A stretch of 64,000 nt of DNA from Jeotgalibaca ciconiae (GCF_003955755.1 NZ_CP034465.1:2660001-2724000); one strand, 5' to 3'; shown: positions 9,381 through 21,130, counted from the stretch's first letter. Notes: generated by a model from the sequence alone, not told the origin. Numbers and translations are program-made.

Positions 9381-10294
9381 TGAAAACAAATCAAAATTTA
9401 TTAGAAAGCTTTGTTCACTATTTATCGATTGAACGACGATATTCTGAAGAAACAGTAAAAGCGTATTTGCAAGATTTGAAAAAATTCGAACTTTTTTTAA
9501 AAGAAAGCGGGACTGCCTCGTTTGTTGAAGTCCGTCTTTTTGATGTCCGGACCTTTTTGAGTTTTTTAGACGAAGAAGAGCTAAGCCGCAACACTATTTC
9601 ACGTATTCTATCCAGTCTTCGAGGGTTTTATGGTTATTTATTACGTGAAAAAATGATTACGGAAAATCCTGTCTCAAGCATTACCTTTAAGAATCGTTCC
9701 TTACGTTTGCCAAAGTATCTGTATGATGAAGAGCTAGAAAAAATTTTCGAAGCGGCAAAAGGAATCGAGCCTTTGGATTATCGTAATATAGCAATCTTGG
9801 AACTGTTGTATGCAACAGGAATCCGAGTTAGCGAATGCCGTAATATCACTTTAGAAGATATTGATTTCACTCTCGGTGTAATTTTGATTATCGGAAAAGG
9901 GAATAAAGAACGATATGTTCCTTTTGGACACTTTGCCTTAGAGGCGATGGAGCAATATTTGCAAAAAGGAAGAGAACCGATTATGATGAAATATCATAAA
10001 ACACACTCGACTTTATTCGTTAATCGTTTAGGGGATCCATTGACGACAAGCGGAATGGAACATATCTTAAACACTATTATGAAAAAAACAGGTATGACCG
10101 GAAACTTACATCCACACATGATGCGCCACACATTTGCGACTGATATGTTGAATGGAGGAGCTGATATGCGGACCGTACAGGAGCTGCTAGGCCATTCGAG
10201 CTTATCTTCCACGCAAATCTACACCCATGTCACGAAAGACGTCTTACAAAAGAATTATCGAGCGTATCATCCACGAGCCAAAAGGAAAAAATAG
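9380..10294 (+). CDS. xerC: Tyrosine recombinase XerC (CodV)
   Basis: 304 residues, standard length. It resolves chromosome dimers at dif together with XerD. The N-terminal SAM-like core-binding domain covers about residues 1-95. The catalytic domain shows Arg in TGIRVSECRN, Lys in IIGKGNKERYVP, His and Arg in HPHMMRHTFATDM, His in LLGHSSLSSTQ and nucleophile Tyr in IYTHVT. The start is TTG with GGAGGGG upstream. The order xerC-hslV-hslU-codY is the B. subtilis codVWXY arrangement, which supports XerC rather than XerD. Confidence 0.94.
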   Translation: MKTNQNLLESFVHYLSIERRYSEETVKAYLQDLKKFELFLKESGTASFVEVRLFDVRTFLSFLDEEELSRNTISRILSSLRGFYGYLLREKMITENPVSSITFKNRSLRLPKYLYDEELEKIFEAAKGIEPLDYRNIAILELLYATGIRVSECRNITLEDIDFTLGVILIIGKGNKERYVPFGHFALEAMEQYLQKGREPIMMKYHKTHSTLFVNRLGDPLTTSGMEHILNTIMKKTGMTGNLHPHMMRHTFATDMLNGGADMRTVQELLGHSSLSSTQIYTHVTKDVLQKNYRAYHPRAKRKK

Positions 10295-10359
10295 CTGTAT
10301 AATACTATTATTGAGAATTCAGCTTTATTGAATCTGATTATAAAAAGGGGATTTACAGA

Positions 10360-10887
10360 ATGACAACAATATGTGCCGTACAACACAATGGAAAGTCTGC
10401 TATGGCTGGCGATGGCCAGGTTACAATGGGAGAACAAGTAATCATGAAAGGTTCTGCTAAAAAAATTCGTCGGATTTATAACGATGAAGTCATTGTCGGC
10501 TTCGCTGGCGGTGTAGCAGATGCTTTTACACTTGAAGACAAATTTGAAGAAAAATTAAACCAACATAAAGGAAATTTATTGCGCGCATCCATTGAAGTAG
10601 CTAAAATTTGGCGAGGGGACCGTGCATTACAAAAGCTGGAAGCTCTATTAATTGTCATGAATAAAGACGAAATGTACCTTGTTTCAGGGAGCGGGGAAGT
10701 AATTGAACCCGATGACGGCATTTTAACGATTGGATCGGGTGGTAATTTTGCTTTGGCAGCTGCTCGCGCGTTGAAACGAAATAGTAATGAATTGACTGCC
10801 AAGGAAATGGCGCAACAAAGTTTGCAAATTGCTTCTGAAATTTGCGTTTATACAAATGACAACATTATTGTTGATGAATTTGCGTAA
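10360..10887 (+). CDS. hslV: ATP-dependent protease subunit HslV (ClpQ)
   Basis: 175 residues. It is the peptidase subunit of the HslUV two-component protease, a double ring capped by HslU. After Met removal the N-terminus is Thr ([11 protein letters not shown]), so it is of the Thr-nucleophile type, unlike the N-terminal Ser of B. subtilis CodW. Typical segments are [40 protein letters not shown] and the C-terminal [10 protein letters not shown]. It lies 15 bases upstream of hslU in the codVWXY-type operon. Confidence 0.95.
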   Translation: MTTICAVQHNGKSAMAGDGQVTMGEQVIMKGSAKKIRRIYNDEVIVGFAGGVADAFTLEDKFEEKLNQHKGNLLRASIEVAKIWRGDRALQKLEALLIVMNKDEMYLVSGSGEVIEPDDGILTIGSGGNFALAAARALKRNSNELTAKEMAQQSLQIASEICVYTNDNIIVDEFA

Positions 10888-10902
10888 GAAGGGAGAATTC
10901 TT

Positions 10903-12309
10903 TTGAAAACTAAAACAAACTTAACACCGCGTCAGGTGCTGACAGAACTAGACCGTTATATTATTGGACAAAATGATGCGAAAAAATCAGTAGCGGTTGC
11001 ATTGCGTAATCGGTACCGTCGTATGTTATTAGCTGAAGATATGCAACAAGAGGTAACACCAAAAAATATATTAATGATTGGCCCTACTGGTGTAGGAAAA
11101 ACAGAAATTGCACGCAGATTGGCGAATCTTGTAAATGCTCCTTTTGTTAAAGTGGAAGCAACGAAATTTACTGAAGTAGGTTATGTTGGTCGAGATGTCG
11201 AATCAATGGTTCGTGATTTGGTAGAAAATGCCATTTCATTAGTGGAAGAAGAAAAACGTAGCGATGTATACAGTAAAGCGTATGAAAAAGCGTTGCAACG
11301 TATTGCCAAGGCACTGAAACCAGGAATTAAAAAGAAAAAAACAACTGATTCAAATAGCTTCCAAAATATGTTCCAACAATTTGGACTGCCACCATTGAGC
11401 GATGAAACAGAAGAAGAAACAGAAGAAGTGACTGCGGAAATCGCAACTGCAAGAACTGAGATCGTTGAACAAATTCGTAAAGGTATCTTAGATAATCGCG
11501 ATGTAACGATTCAAGTAGAAGAAAAAAGCGGCAGTCCTTTAGGGGCAATGGGTGGAAATGAACAGATGATGATGCTTCAATCCGCTTTGGAGTCAATGAC
11601 ACCAAAGCGGAAAAGTAATCGAACCATGAAAGTAAAAGATGCACTGAAAATTTGTGTGGATGAAGAAACAGATAAAATGATTGATAAAAATGATGTTTCA
11701 ATGGAAGCTTTAAAATTAGCTGAAGAAAGCGGCATTATCTTTATTGATGAGATTGACAAAATTACATCAAAATCAGACCAAGGCGGACAGGTTTCTAGAG
11801 AAGGTGTTCAAAGAGATATCCTTCCAATTGTCGAAGGTTCTCAAGTTGCAACAAAATATGGGAACATAAAAACGGATCATGTTCTTTTTGTTGCATCAGG
11901 TGCTTTCCACGTGTCTAAACCAAGTGACTTGATACCAGAATTGCAGGGCCGTTTCCCGATTCGTGTTGAATTAGATGATTTAACAGAAGAGGATTTTGTG
12001 CGGATTTTAACGGAACCGAATAACGCTTTATTAAAACAATACAAAGCATTATTGGAAACCGAAGATGTAGTTATTACCTTTACAAAAGAGGCGATTGATC
12101 GCATCGCTGCAAATGCAACTAAAATGAATAACGAAACAGATAATATTGGAGCGAGAAGACTTCATACCATTTTAGAAAAACTATTAGAAGATCTTTTATT
12201 TGAATCACCAGACATGCCAGGACAACAAATTACGATTACTGCGGATTACGTTGATGAAAAACTAGCACATATTATCGAAGATCAAGATCTAAGACGTTAT
12301 ATACTGTGA
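10903..12309 (+). CDS. hslU: HslU ATPase subunit (ClpY)
   Basis: 468 residues, AAA+ unfoldase partner of HslV. Walker A is GPTGVGKTE, Walker B is IIFIDEIDKI, and between them lies the intermediate domain with a charged low-complexity stretch (about residues 150-190). Sensor 2 is GARRLHTILEKLLED, and the extreme C-terminus (DLRRYIL) is the tail that docks into HslV. The start is TTG preceded by AAGGGAG. The codY start region follows directly. Confidence 0.96.
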   Translation: MKTKTNLTPRQVLTELDRYIIGQNDAKKSVAVALRNRYRRMLLAEDMQQEVTPKNILMIGPTGVGKTEIARRLANLVNAPFVKVEATKFTEVGYVGRDVESMVRDLVENAISLVEEEKRSDVYSKAYEKALQRIAKALKPGIKKKKTTDSNSFQNMFQQFGLPPLSDETEEETEEVTAEIATARTEIVEQIRKGILDNRDVTIQVEEKSGSPLGAMGGNEQMMMLQSALESMTPKRKSNRTMKVKDALKICVDEETDKMIDKNDVSMEALKLAEESGIIFIDEIDKITSKSDQGGQVSREGVQRDILPIVEGSQVATKYGNIKTDHVLFVASGAFHVSKPSDLIPELQGRFPIRVELDDLTEEDFVRILTEPNNALLKQYKALLETEDVVITFTKEAIDRIAANATKMNNETDNIGARRLHTILEKLLEDLLFESPDMPGQQITITADYVDEKLAHIIEDQDLRRYIL

Positions 12310-12317
12310 GGGAGCAT

Positions 12318-13127
12318 ATGGAAGAAATATTAGAAAGGTTACGAACAATTAACCGTTTGCTTCAAAAAGATGGTTTTGTTACAAATAACATTTCAGACGA
12401 AGGTCACGATGACTTACCTTTCTTAGAGATGACCGAAAAATTGTCAAAAATTTTAGGAGCTAATGCTTATCTAATTGATGTTGAGGGAAACTTATTAGGA
12501 TTTAGTGAAGCGATTGACATCAACAATGAACGAGTTAAACAGATGCTGATTGATAAAAAATTCCCTAAAAATTATGCCATTGATCTGAATAAGCTCACTT
12601 TTACAACGGCTAACATCGGCATTGAATCAAATATGACCGCTTTTCCTATTGAAACGCGAGATATATTTGTAACAGGTTTGACAACGGTCATCCCTATATT
12701 TGCTGCTGGAACTCGTTTAGGTAGTTTGATTTTTGCTCGCTTAAAAGATGCTTTTGATAGTGGTGATTTGATTTTGGCAGAGCACAGTGCTACTGTAATT
12801 GGAATGGAAATGCTTCATTTGATGAATGTCAGGACCGAAGAAGCTGCTCGAGCAGAAACAGCTGTTGCCATTGCTCTGCAGTCGCTGTCCTTTAGTGAGA
12901 CGGAAGCAATTACAGAGATATTTAAAAATATTGATGGATTGGAAACTCGAATCAATGCATCTCAAATCGCGGCGAAGAAAAATATCACTCGATCCATCAT
13001 TGTAAATGCTTTGAGAAAATTGGAATCCGCACGTATTCTGGAATCAAGATCGTTGGGGATGAAAGGCACCTATATTAAAGTAAGCTCTCCGAGATTATTA
13101 AATGAGATAAAGGAAAAATTATCCTAA
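12318..13127 (+). CDS. codY: Global nutritional repressor CodY
   Basis: 269 residues from ATG 12318. An in-frame GTG at 12306 would overlap hslU, but GAGGGAG just before 12318 favours the ATG. CodY senses branched-chain amino acids (and GTP in some species) and represses nitrogen and amino-acid genes. The N-terminal GAF domain runs to about residue 155. The C-terminal winged helix includes ASQIAAKKNITRSIIVNALR and SRSLGMKGTYIKV. Likely targets in this window are the ilv genes; two CodY-like boxes precede ilvB. Confidence 0.96.
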   Translation: MEEILERLRTINRLLQKDGFVTNNISDEGHDDLPFLEMTEKLSKILGANAYLIDVEGNLLGFSEAIDINNERVKQMLIDKKFPKNYAIDLNKLTFTTANIGIESNMTAFPIETRDIFVTGLTTVIPIFAAGTRLGSLIFARLKDAFDSGDLILAEHSATVIGMEMLHLMNVRTEEAARAETAVAIALQSLSFSETEAITEIFKNIDGLETRINASQIAAKKNITRSIIVNALRKLESARILESRSLGMKGTYIKVSSPRLLNEIKEKLS

Positions 13128-13147
13128 TATATCTATCTCCAAAATAA

Positions 13148-13175
13148 AAAAGATGCTGGAAAGCATCTTTTTTAT
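13148..13175. terminator. Bidirectional terminator between codY and plsY
   Basis: GATGCT and AGCATC arms around GGAA, flanked by an A-run on the left and a T-run on the right, so it can end both codY (+) and plsY (-) transcripts. Confidence 0.85.
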
Positions 13176-13783
13176 TTTGGTCCTTTTGATTTGTTATATC
13201 TTAATCCAAACGGGACCATAGTTTCTGTGCCTTCTTTGATCCGTTGAATATTTGCACGGTGGCGATAGATGATATACGAAGTTAAGGAAACAGTTACCAC
13301 AATCAACCAGACATCACCCATAAAGAAAGAAATGACAATGGCTGTAAGACAAGCAACGATGCTTGCAAAACTAACCATGCTGGAAATGAATAGGTAAATC
13401 AAGAAGCAGATAATCGCTAGAGTAAAAAATAAAGGATTATACGCTAGAATAATACCGGCACTGGTAGCAACTGCCTTTCCACCCCGAAAACTTGCAAAGA
13501 TCGGAAGGGTATGGCCAATAGAAGCGACAACACCTGTTAATAAAGGATGAATCGGTAGACCAAACCAAATCGGCAGTAAGGTAGCGATAGAGCCTTTTAA
13601 AATATCCATGATGAGTACAATAATACCCGCTTTTGTGCCTAACACGCGGAACGTATTGGTAGTTCCCATGTTACCACTGCCAAATTCACGAATATCTTTA
13701 TGGTAAAATAGTTTTCCAATCCACACACCAGAAGGGATGGATCCTAATAAATATGCTGCTATGATGGTAATTAGTGAAATCAC
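13172..13783 (-). CDS. plsY: Acyl-phosphate:glycerol-3-phosphate acyltransferase
   Basis: 203 residues, multi-pass membrane enzyme that acylates glycerol 3-phosphate in phospholipid synthesis. It shows the three PlsY boxes: [14 protein letters not shown], the glycine-rich [15 protein letters not shown], and [15 protein letters not shown]; the C-terminus has [10 protein letters not shown]. Two GTG starts are possible. I choose the one at 13783 because AGGAG (13792-13796) is 8 bases from it but directly abuts the GTG at 13792. It is transcribed divergently from parE. Confidence 0.93.
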   Translation of the reverse strand: MISLITIIAAYLLGSIPSGVWIGKLFYHKDIREFGSGNMGTTNTFRVLGTKAGIIVLIMDILKGSIATLLPIWFGLPIHPLLTGVVASIGHTLPIFASFRGGKAVATSAGIILAYNPLFFTLAIICFLIYLFISSMVSFASIVACLTAIVISFFMGDVWLIVVTVSLTSYIIYRHRANIQRIKEGTETMVPFGLRYNKSKGPK

Positions 13784-13992
13784 TTGGTTCACTCCTATAT
13801 ACGAATTAAAAATAATACGTCATTATTCTACCACTATTCCATGGTTTTTCATACTAAGTTTTTTATAAAACCCTGTTAGAATAGCTTTTGAATGATATAA
13901 TAATTTGATTTTCCTTTTACAATCACCAATATTTCAAGTATTATAATAGAATGGATGTTCGAATTCCGTAGCTAGAATGAAGGAGTTTAACT
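13784..13992. promoter_or_regulatory. Divergent plsY / parE control region
   Basis: About 200 bases between divergent genes. For parE there is a TATAAT at 13942-13947, but the only TTTACA-like -35 is 20 bases upstream, so the promoter assignment is weak. GGAG occurs about 9 bases before the parE ATG. No palindrome or leader structure was seen. Confidence 0.4.
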
Positions 13993-16074
13993 ATGACACA
14001 AGTAAAAAAGAATTTGTACAATGATGAATCAATACAAGTATTAGAAGGACTGGAAGCAGTCCGTAAAAGACCGGGAATGTATATTGGATCTACGGACAGC
14101 CGGGGACTACATCACATGGTATATGAAATTGTCGATAATGCAGTAGACGAAGCATTATCAGGATTCGCAGACGAAATAGAAGTCATGATTCATGCAGATC
14201 AAAGTATTACTGTAAGAGATAACGGCCGAGGGATGCCCACAGGAATGCATCAATCGGGTATACCAACGATTCAAGTCATCTTTACAGTGTTACATGCCGG
14301 AGGTAAATTTGGTCAAGAAGGTGGTTACAAGACCTCTGGAGGACTGCATGGAGTGGGGGCCAGCGTTGTGAATGCATTATCTGAGTATTTAGAAGTGGAA
14401 GTTATTCGAGATAAGACGCTGTATAGTCTAACTTTTAAAAATGGTGGAAAACCAACGGGAAAATTAAAAAAGAAAAAAACTACATCTCCCTCAAGCGGAT
14501 CTGCTATTCATTTTTTACCGGATAGAGAAATATTCGGTACTTCTCAATTATCTTATGACATCTTGGCAGAACGAATGAGAGAATCAGCCTTCCTCTTAAA
14601 AGGACTTAAAATTACACTGAAAGATGAACGCTCTGACAAAAGTGATGTTTTCTTTTATGAAAAAGGAATCAGTGAGTTTGTTGCCTACTTAAATGAGGAA
14701 AAGGATACGTTGACAGAAATTACCAGTTTTAGTGGAATGGTAGAAGGAATCGAGGTTGAATTCGCTTTTCAATACAATGATGGCTATTCCGAGACGATTC
14801 TATCTTTTGTAAATAATGTTCGCACCAAGGATGGGGGTACCCACGAAACAGGTGCGAAAACAGGAATGACAAAGGCCTTTAATGAATATGCACGTAAAAT
14901 GGGGCTCTTAAAAGAAAAAGACAAAAATTTAGAAGGCAGCGATGTCCGCGAAGGACTAACTGCTGTTCTTAGTTTGCGTATACCTGAGCAAGTTCTTCAA
15001 TTTGAAGGACAGACCAAAGAAAAACTAGGTACTCCTCAGGCACGTCCCATTGTTGATAATCTTCTCAATGAACGTTTAAATTTTTTCTTAATTGAAAATG
15101 GAGAAGTTGCCCAAATGCTTGTCAGGAAATCATTAAAAGCTCGAGAAGCTCGAGATGCTGCAAGAAAAGCGAGAGAACTTTCAAGGAACGGGAAGAAAAG
15201 AAAAGGAGAGCTTTTACTCTCTGGTAAATTGACTCCTGCTCAAGGGAAAAATGCGAAAAAGAATGAATTATTCTTGGTCGAAGGAGATTCCGCTGGCGGG
15301 TCCGCTAAACAAGGTCGCGATCGGAAATTCCAGGCAATCTTACCGCTTCGTGGAAAGGTAATTAATACAGAGCGCGCAAATATGCAGGACATTTTAAAAA
15401 ATGAAGAAATTAGTACGATTATTCATACGGTCGGAGCAGGTGTTGGCCCGGACTTCGATGTGGATGACAGTAATTATGATAAAGTCATCATCATGACCGA
15501 TGCGGATACTGACGGAGCTCATATCCAAACTTTACTATTAACTTTCTTTTATCGTTATATGAAGCCATTATTGGAAGCGGGGAAAGTGTATCTTGCGCAA
15601 CCGCCCTTATATAAAGTATCAAAAGGAGCTGGAAAAAAAGAGGTAGTGGAGTATGCATGGACAGAAAAAGAATTAGAGAGCAAAATAAAGATTGTTGGTA
15701 AGGGTTATATTCTTCAGCGTTATAAAGGGTTGGGTGAAATGAATGCCGACCAGCTATGGGAAACAACGATGAATCCTGATAGCCGCACTCTTATTCGTGT
15801 AATCATTGATGATAAAGCACAGGTTGAGCGAAGAGTGACAACTTTGATGGGGAATAAAGTAGAGCCGCGTCGGAAATGGATTGAAGGACATGTTCAATTC
15901 ACACTGGAAGATGATAAAAGTATTTTGGAAGAAGACAAAACCGAACAGTCAGCAACGGATGGAACGAAACAAGTAAAAAAACAGGTTCGTGAAGAAAAGC
16001 AAGAAGCAAGTGGTTCTGGTGTTTCAACAGAGGAGCTTGAGCAAACTGTTTTGGATATTGAAAGTGGTGAATAA
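13993..16074 (+). CDS. parE: DNA topoisomerase IV subunit B
   Basis: 693 residues, ATPase subunit of topoisomerase IV, which decatenates daughter chromosomes. GHKL ATPase motifs are [20 protein letters not shown] and [14 protein letters not shown]; the TOPRIM domain is [16 protein letters not shown] with [10 protein letters not shown]. Assigned ParE rather than GyrB because it sits next to plsY and directly precedes a ParC-type subunit. The last ~50 residues form a charged low-complexity tail that looks like a family-specific extension. Confidence 0.94.
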   Translation: MTQVKKNLYNDESIQVLEGLEAVRKRPGMYIGSTDSRGLHHMVYEIVDNAVDEALSGFADEIEVMIHADQSITVRDNGRGMPTGMHQSGIPTIQVIFTVLHAGGKFGQEGGYKTSGGLHGVGASVVNALSEYLEVEVIRDKTLYSLTFKNGGKPTGKLKKKKTTSPSSGSAIHFLPDREIFGTSQLSYDILAERMRESAFLLKGLKITLKDERSDKSDVFFYEKGISEFVAYLNEEKDTLTEITSFSGMVEGIEVEFAFQYNDGYSETILSFVNNVRTKDGGTHETGAKTGMTKAFNEYARKMGLLKEKDKNLEGSDVREGLTAVLSLRIPEQVLQFEGQTKEKLGTPQARPIVDNLLNERLNFFLIENGEVAQMLVRKSLKAREARDAARKARELSRNGKKRKGELLLSGKLTPAQGKNAKKNELFLVEGDSAGGSAKQGRDRKFQAILPLRGKVINTERANMQDILKNEEISTIIHTVGAGVGPDFDVDDSNYDKVIIMTDADTDGAHIQTLLLTFFYRYMKPLLEAGKVYLAQPPLYKVSKGAGKKEVVEYAWTEKELESKIKIVGKGYILQRYKGLGEMNADQLWETTMNPDSRTLIRVIIDDKAQVERRVTTLMGNKVEPRRKWIEGHVQFTLEDDKSILEEDKTEQSATDGTKQVKKQVREEKQEASGSGVSTEELEQTVLDIESGE

Positions 16075-16076
16075 GA

Positions 16077-18548
16077 TTGGCAGAGAGACAGGAAATTAAA
16101 GAATTAATGATGGAAGACGTGATGAGCGATCGTTTCGGTCGTTATTCAAAATATATTATTCAAGATCGTGCGCTTCCTGATATTCGAGATGGCTTAAAGC
16201 CAGTTCAAAGACGGATTTTGTATGCAATGTATGTGAGTGGGAACACTTCTGAAAAGCAATTTCGTAAATCAGCTAAAACGGTTGGGAATGTTATCGGGAA
16301 TTATCATCCTCATGGCGATTCAAGTGTATACGAAGCAATGGTTCGTTTGAGTCAGGACTGGAAGATGCGTGAACCCCTTATTGAAATGCATGGGAATAAC
16401 GGAAGTATGGATGGAGATCCTGCTGCAGCTATGCGTTATACGGAAGCACGTCTGGCAAAGATATCGAGTGAATTACTTGGCGACATCGATAAGGAAACGG
16501 TTGATTTTATGTTGAATTTTGATGATACCGATGAGGAGCCATTAGTGCTACCAGCGCGTTATCCCAATCTCTTAGTGAATGGGACAACAGGTATCTCAGC
16601 AGGATATGCGACCGATATTCCGCCTCATAATTTAGGAGAAATAATTGATGCAACAACCTATTTAATAGAACATCCAAATGCGACTTTAGATCAATTAATG
16701 AAATTTGTGAAAGGACCTGATTTTCCGACTGGAGCGATTATACAAGGAATTGACGGACTGAAAACTGCTTATAAAACAGGAAGGGGAAAAGTAGTTGTTC
16801 GATCAAAAGCAGTAATCGAATCCCTTCGCGGCGGCAAGCAGCAAATTGTAATCAACGAAATTCCTTTTGAAGTGAATAAAGCACAATTAGTCAAGAAAAT
16901 GGATGAGATTCGGATTAACCGAAAACTTGAAGGAATCGCAGAAGTTCGTGATGAGACAGACCGTACAGGATTGCAAATTGTCGTTGAACTTAAAAAAGAC
17001 GTGAATGCAGAAGGTATTTTGAATTACTTATTTAAAAATACTGATTTACAAGTAAATTATAACTTTAACATGGTTGCGATTGATGAAAGAATGCCCAAAC
17101 AAGTTGGTATATCAGATATATTAAAAGCCTATATCGCTCATCAAAAAGAAGTGATTGTTCGCAGAACCCGCTACAATTTAAAAAAAGCAGAAGTACGATT
17201 GCATATCGTAGATGCTTTAATAAAAGTAGTTTCTATTTTAGATGAAGTAATCCAACTTATTCGAAATAGTAATGATAAAAAAGATGCTAAAAACAATTTA
17301 ATGAAAACTTTTGATTTTTCGGAAGTTCAGGCTGAAGCAATTGTTTCTTTACAACTTTATCGTTTAACCAATACAGATATAGTTGCTCTTCAAAATGAAC
17401 GTCTGGATTTAAGCGAGTTAGTTGCCTCTTATAATAGTATTTTAAAGAACGAGAAGACATTGTTATTGGTAATGAAAAACGAACTGAATGAAATCAAAAA
17501 GAAATATGCTACCCCTCGTCTATCAGTAATTGAAGAAGAAATAGATGAGATAAAAATCGAGACCGAAGTGTTAATTCCAGAAGAAGAAGTTGTCGTTGTC
17601 TTAACACGAGAAGGATATTATAAACGTACCAATCTCCGTTCTTTTGCAGCGACCGATTTGACTGATATAGGATTACGAGAAGGCGATCAGCCGTTGCTTA
17701 TTGAGAAAGCTTCTACTTTGGATGCCATTGCCATCTTTACTAATAGAGGCGATTATATGCATTTCCCCATTTACGAATTACCGGAATTAAAATGGAAGGA
17801 TATGGGACATCATTTATCTCAGAGTATTCCTTTTGCGAATAATGAAGAAATTCTTGTTGCAAAAATTATCAAACATGAGGAAGAATTGTCTGAGAGCCAA
17901 TCCGTTATTTTTGTCACCAAAGAGGGCATGATTAAACGGTCGTTATTATCCGAATATCAAACGTTTAGAGGTTACAAAAGGAAAAAAAGTACAGCAATTC
18001 GTTTAAAGACGGAAACAGATTTCGTCACCAATATCCATTTTATTGATGCAGCTAAAAAAGAATACGAAGTATTACTTATAACAAATGGTGGCTTTAGTTT
18101 ACGCTATTTACTAGACGAAATATCTGTAACGGGAATTCGTACAAGCGGTGTTAAGGCGATTAACTTAAAAGTAGATGATTATGTAGTGGGAGCTGCAATA
18201 TTTGAAATGGATGATGAGAAATATCCAATTTTAATTATGACTCAACGAGGAAATGCCAAGCGATTTAGAACGAGTGAAATTCCAAGATTGGGAAGAGCAA
18301 AACGTGGGCTAATGTTAATCAAGGAATTAAAAACAAATCCTCATAGAATTATTTATATGGATGCAGACACCGAAGCAAATACTTTATATCGCATTCGAAC
18401 CACAAGAGGTCAGACAAAAGAACTATACAGCAAGAATGTCCCATTCAGTGCAAGATATACGAATGGTTCCTCTGTTTTAGTTGAGAAAGATGAAGGAATG
18501 ATCTATTCGATTAAGAAAATATACTCTCTTTCACAATTAGAAGATTAA
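16077..18548 (+). CDS. parC: DNA topoisomerase IV subunit A
   Basis: 823 residues, DNA-cleaving subunit. The catalytic Tyr is in [11 protein letters not shown]; the quinolone-resistance region around [16 protein letters not shown] is present (Ser and Glu at the usual positions, so no resistance substitutions are visible there). The C-terminal beta-pinwheel has repeated blades such as [27 protein letters not shown] and [13 protein letters not shown]. The start is TTG two bases after the parE stop, preceded by GGTGA. An intrinsic terminator follows. Confidence 0.95.
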   Translation: MAERQEIKELMMEDVMSDRFGRYSKYIIQDRALPDIRDGLKPVQRRILYAMYVSGNTSEKQFRKSAKTVGNVIGNYHPHGDSSVYEAMVRLSQDWKMREPLIEMHGNNGSMDGDPAAAMRYTEARLAKISSELLGDIDKETVDFMLNFDDTDEEPLVLPARYPNLLVNGTTGISAGYATDIPPHNLGEIIDATTYLIEHPNATLDQLMKFVKGPDFPTGAIIQGIDGLKTAYKTGRGKVVVRSKAVIESLRGGKQQIVINEIPFEVNKAQLVKKMDEIRINRKLEGIAEVRDETDRTGLQIVVELKKDVNAEGILNYLFKNTDLQVNYNFNMVAIDERMPKQVGISDILKAYIAHQKEVIVRRTRYNLKKAEVRLHIVDALIKVVSILDEVIQLIRNSNDKKDAKNNLMKTFDFSEVQAEAIVSLQLYRLTNTDIVALQNERLDLSELVASYNSILKNEKTLLLVMKNELNEIKKKYATPRLSVIEEEIDEIKIETEVLIPEEEVVVVLTREGYYKRTNLRSFAATDLTDIGLREGDQPLLIEKASTLDAIAIFTNRGDYMHFPIYELPELKWKDMGHHLSQSIPFANNEEILVAKIIKHEEELSESQSVIFVTKEGMIKRSLLSEYQTFRGYKRKKSTAIRLKTETDFVTNIHFIDAAKKEYEVLLITNGGFSLRYLLDEISVTGIRTSGVKAINLKVDDYVVGAAIFEMDDEKYPILIMTQRGNAKRFRTSEIPRLGRAKRGLMLIKELKTNPHRIIYMDADTEANTLYRIRTTRGQTKELYSKNVPFSARYTNGSSVLVEKDEGMIYSIKKIYSLSQLED

Positions 18549-18566
18549 AAAACACGAATTAGTACA

Positions 18567-18601
18567 GAAGCAAACTGTTGTATAATACAGTTTGCTTTTT
18601 T
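18567..18601 (+). terminator. Terminator after parC
   Basis: GCAAACTGT (18569-18577) pairs perfectly with ACAGTTTGC (18586-18594), followed by seven Ts. Confidence 0.9.
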
Positions 18602-18740
18602 GTTTCCATTTTTTCGAAATAAAAGTGAATTAATTTTTAATTCGAGGAAAATTTTAAAAGCTCAAGAAGCTTATTGAATAAAGGATTTTAGGTATTTCTT
18701 TAAAATAAATATTTATTTTAAAGAATCTGATTGAAAAGTA

Positions 18741-18768
18741 TTGCACAATCATTTTAACGTGTTATAAT
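18741..18768 (+). promoter_or_regulatory. Promoter of pflB
   Basis: TTGCAC (18741-18746) and perfect TATAAT (18763-18768) with a 16-base spacer, about 60 bases before the pflB start. The predicted transcript start is near 18775, just upstream of a Rex/FNR-like palindrome. Confidence 0.7.
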
Positions 18769-18780
18769 GAATTCATAAAG

Positions 18781-18799
18781 TGTGTTACATAAATCACAA
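18781..18799. promoter_or_regulatory. Rex- or CRP/FNR-like operator upstream of pflB
   Basis: TGTTACATAAATCACA within 18781-18799 fits TGTGA-N6-TCACA with one mismatch and fits the Rex consensus (TTGTGAA-N4-TTCACAA) at about 10 of 14 fixed positions. Its place just downstream of the pflB transcript start suits a repressor roadblock. Redox control of pfl by Rex is known in related bacteria; which factor binds here is inference. Confidence 0.45.
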
Positions 18800-18825
18800 T
18801 AAGAGTTAAATGGGAGGCTTTATTC

Positions 18826-21054
18826 ATGGAACAATGGCAAGGCTTTAAAGGAAAGACTTGGAAAACAGAAGTTGATGTGCGAGATTTTATCCAACAAAAC
18901 TATGCACCTTATGAAGGCAGTGCAGAATTTTTGGAAGGTCCTACAGCTACTACAAATGAACTTTGGGCACAAGTAATGGATTTGACAAAACAAGAGCGAG
19001 AAGCAGGCGGAGTATTGGATATGGATACAAAAGTTGTATCTACCATCACTTCTCATGGTCCGGGATACTTAGATAAAGACAAAGAAAAAATTGTTGGTTT
19101 CCAAACAGAAAAACCTTTTAAACGTTCCTTACAACCATTCGGCGGCATCCGCATGAGTGAACAGTCTGCAGGGTCATATGGTTACGAAATTGACGCTGAA
19201 GTATCAAAAATATTCCGCGATTACAGAAAAACACATAATCAAGGGGTTTTTGATGCATATACACCTGAAATGCGTGCAGCTAGATCAAACAAAGTTATCA
19301 CAGGATTGCCTGATGCATATGGACGTGGAAGAATCATCGGAGATTATCGTCGCGTAGCCTTATACGGTGTAGATTATTTAATGGAACAAAAATTAAAAGA
19401 TTATGCAGTAATTGGTAACGGAACAATGTCTGAGGATATTATTCGTTTACGTGAAGAAATGAGCGACCAATATCGAGCATTGAAAGAATTGAAAGAACTA
19501 GGAAATATTTATGGATTCGATATTTCAAAACCCGCAACTACTGCACAAGAAGCATTCCAATGGTTATACCTGGGCTATCTAGCAGCGGTTAAACAACAAA
19601 ATGGAGCGGCTATGTCACTTGGGCGTGTATCTACATTCTTGGATATTTATATCGAACGTGATCTTAAAAATGGCACATTAACAGAAGTGGAAGCACAAGA
19701 AATTGTTGACCACTTTGTTATGAAACTTCGTTTAGTTAAATTTGCCCGTACGCCAGATTACAACGAATTGTTCTCAGGAGACCCTACTTGGGTAACCGAA
19801 TCAATTGGGGGCATGGGAGAAGACGGCCGTACATTGGTTACAAAAAACAGTTTCCGTTTCTTACAAACATTAAAGAACATGGGAACAGCACCTGAACCAA
19901 ACTTGACTGTCTTATGGTCGACAAAATTACCGGAAGCATTCAAGAAGTTCTGTGCACACATTTCTATCGAGACAAGTTCCATCCAGTATGAGAATGATGA
20001 TGTAATGCGCTTGGAGTGGGGCGATGATTACGGAATTGCTTGTTGTGTATCTGCAATGCGCATTGGTAAACAAATGCAATTCTTTGGAGCTCGTGCAAAC
20101 TTAGCTAAAACACTATTATATGCAATTAATGGTGGTGTGGATGAAGTTACTAAAAAGCAAGTTGGACCAAAATATCAACCAATTACTTCTGAATACTTGG
20201 ATTTTGATGAAGTTATGGAAAAATATGATTTAATGAATGAATGGGTAGCAGGTCTATACATTAATACATTGAATGTAATCCACTATATGCACGATAAGTA
20301 TAGTTACGAAAATCTCGAAATGGCTCTACATGATACGCACGTTATGCGTACAATGGCAACCGGAATTGCTGGTTTCTCTGTAGCAATTGACTCCTTATCA
20401 GCAATTAAACACTCAAAAGTAAAAGTAATTCGTGATGAAGATGGTATCGCGGTCGATTTCGAAATTGAAGGAGACTATCCAAAATATGGAAACAACGATG
20501 ATCGTGCGGATGACATTGGAGTTTGGTTATTAAAAGACTTTATGGGTAAAGTTCAAAAACATAAAACATACCGTGATTCAAAACACACGACTTCCATCCT
20601 TACTATTACTTCTAACGTTGTATACGGTAAAAGCACTGGTTCCACACCTGATGGACGTAAAGCACTTGTGCCATTTGCTCCTGGAGCAAATCCATTGCAC
20701 GGAAGAGATACTCATGGCGCATTAGCGAGTCTTTCTTCAGTAGCAAAAATTCCTTATAAATACTCTTTAGATGGAATTTCAAATACTTTCTCAATCGTTC
20801 CAAAGGCATTGGGACGCGAAGGGGAAGTTCAAGAAGAAAACTTAGCAAGTATGCTTGACGGATATGCTCGCAAAGGCGGTCACCACTTAAACGTTAACGT
20901 CTTTAACCGCGATACTTTGCTAGATGCTATGGATCATCCAGAAAACTATCCACAGTTAACGATCCGTGTGTCTGGTTATGCAGTTAACTTCATTAAATTA
21001 ACACGTGAACAACAATTAGACGTTATCAATCGTACAATGCACGAAAGCATGTAA
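18826..21054 (+). CDS. pflB: Formate C-acetyltransferase (pyruvate formate-lyase)
   Basis: 742 residues, glycyl-radical enzyme of anaerobic fermentation: pyruvate + CoA to acetyl-CoA + formate. The catalytic adjacent Cys pair is in [12 protein letters not shown], and the radical Gly is in [12 protein letters not shown] near the C-terminus. The glutamate-binding and CoA regions typical of Pfl are present, e.g. [24 protein letters not shown] lies before the ATG. Two hairpins separate it from its activase gene pflA. Oxygen-sensitive, cytoplasmic. Confidence 0.97.
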   Translation: MEQWQGFKGKTWKTEVDVRDFIQQNYAPYEGSAEFLEGPTATTNELWAQVMDLTKQEREAGGVLDMDTKVVSTITSHGPGYLDKDKEKIVGFQTEKPFKRSLQPFGGIRMSEQSAGSYGYEIDAEVSKIFRDYRKTHNQGVFDAYTPEMRAARSNKVITGLPDAYGRGRIIGDYRRVALYGVDYLMEQKLKDYAVIGNGTMSEDIIRLREEMSDQYRALKELKELGNIYGFDISKPATTAQEAFQWLYLGYLAAVKQQNGAAMSLGRVSTFLDIYIERDLKNGTLTEVEAQEIVDHFVMKLRLVKFARTPDYNELFSGDPTWVTESIGGMGEDGRTLVTKNSFRFLQTLKNMGTAPEPNLTVLWSTKLPEAFKKFCAHISIETSSIQYENDDVMRLEWGDDYGIACCVSAMRIGKQMQFFGARANLAKTLLYAINGGVDEVTKKQVGPKYQPITSEYLDFDEVMEKYDLMNEWVAGLYINTLNVIHYMHDKYSYENLEMALHDTHVMRTMATGIAGFSVAIDSLSAIKHSKVKVIRDEDGIAVDFEIEGDYPKYGNNDDRADDIGVWLLKDFMGKVQKHKTYRDSKHTTSILTITSNVVYGKSTGSTPDGRKALVPFAPGANPLHGRDTHGALASLSSVAKIPYKYSLDGISNTFSIVPKALGREGEVQEENLASMLDGYARKGGHHLNVNVFNRDTLLDAMDHPENYPQLTIRVSGYAVNFIKLTREQQLDVINRTMHESM

Positions 21055-21058
21055 AAAA

Positions 21059-21130
21059 AGGAAACGGATGAATGATTTATTCATCCGTTTTCCATCAAAG
21101 GGAGAGATCCCCTTATCTCTCTTTTTGATG
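21059..21130 (+). terminator. Two tandem hairpins between pflB and pflA
   Basis: Hairpin 1 pairs 21060-21073 with 21079-21093 (CGGATGAAT / ATTCATCCG core) and is followed by few Ts. Hairpin 2 pairs 21093-21108 with 21115-21130, 16 continuous pairs with two G-T wobbles. They may act as a partial terminator or a stability element that sets a high pflB to pflA ratio. Confidence 0.65.

Noticed and set aside
10476-10802. 108-codon minus-strand ORF inside hslV
   Set aside because: Antisense shadow of a well-identified gene without ribosome site.
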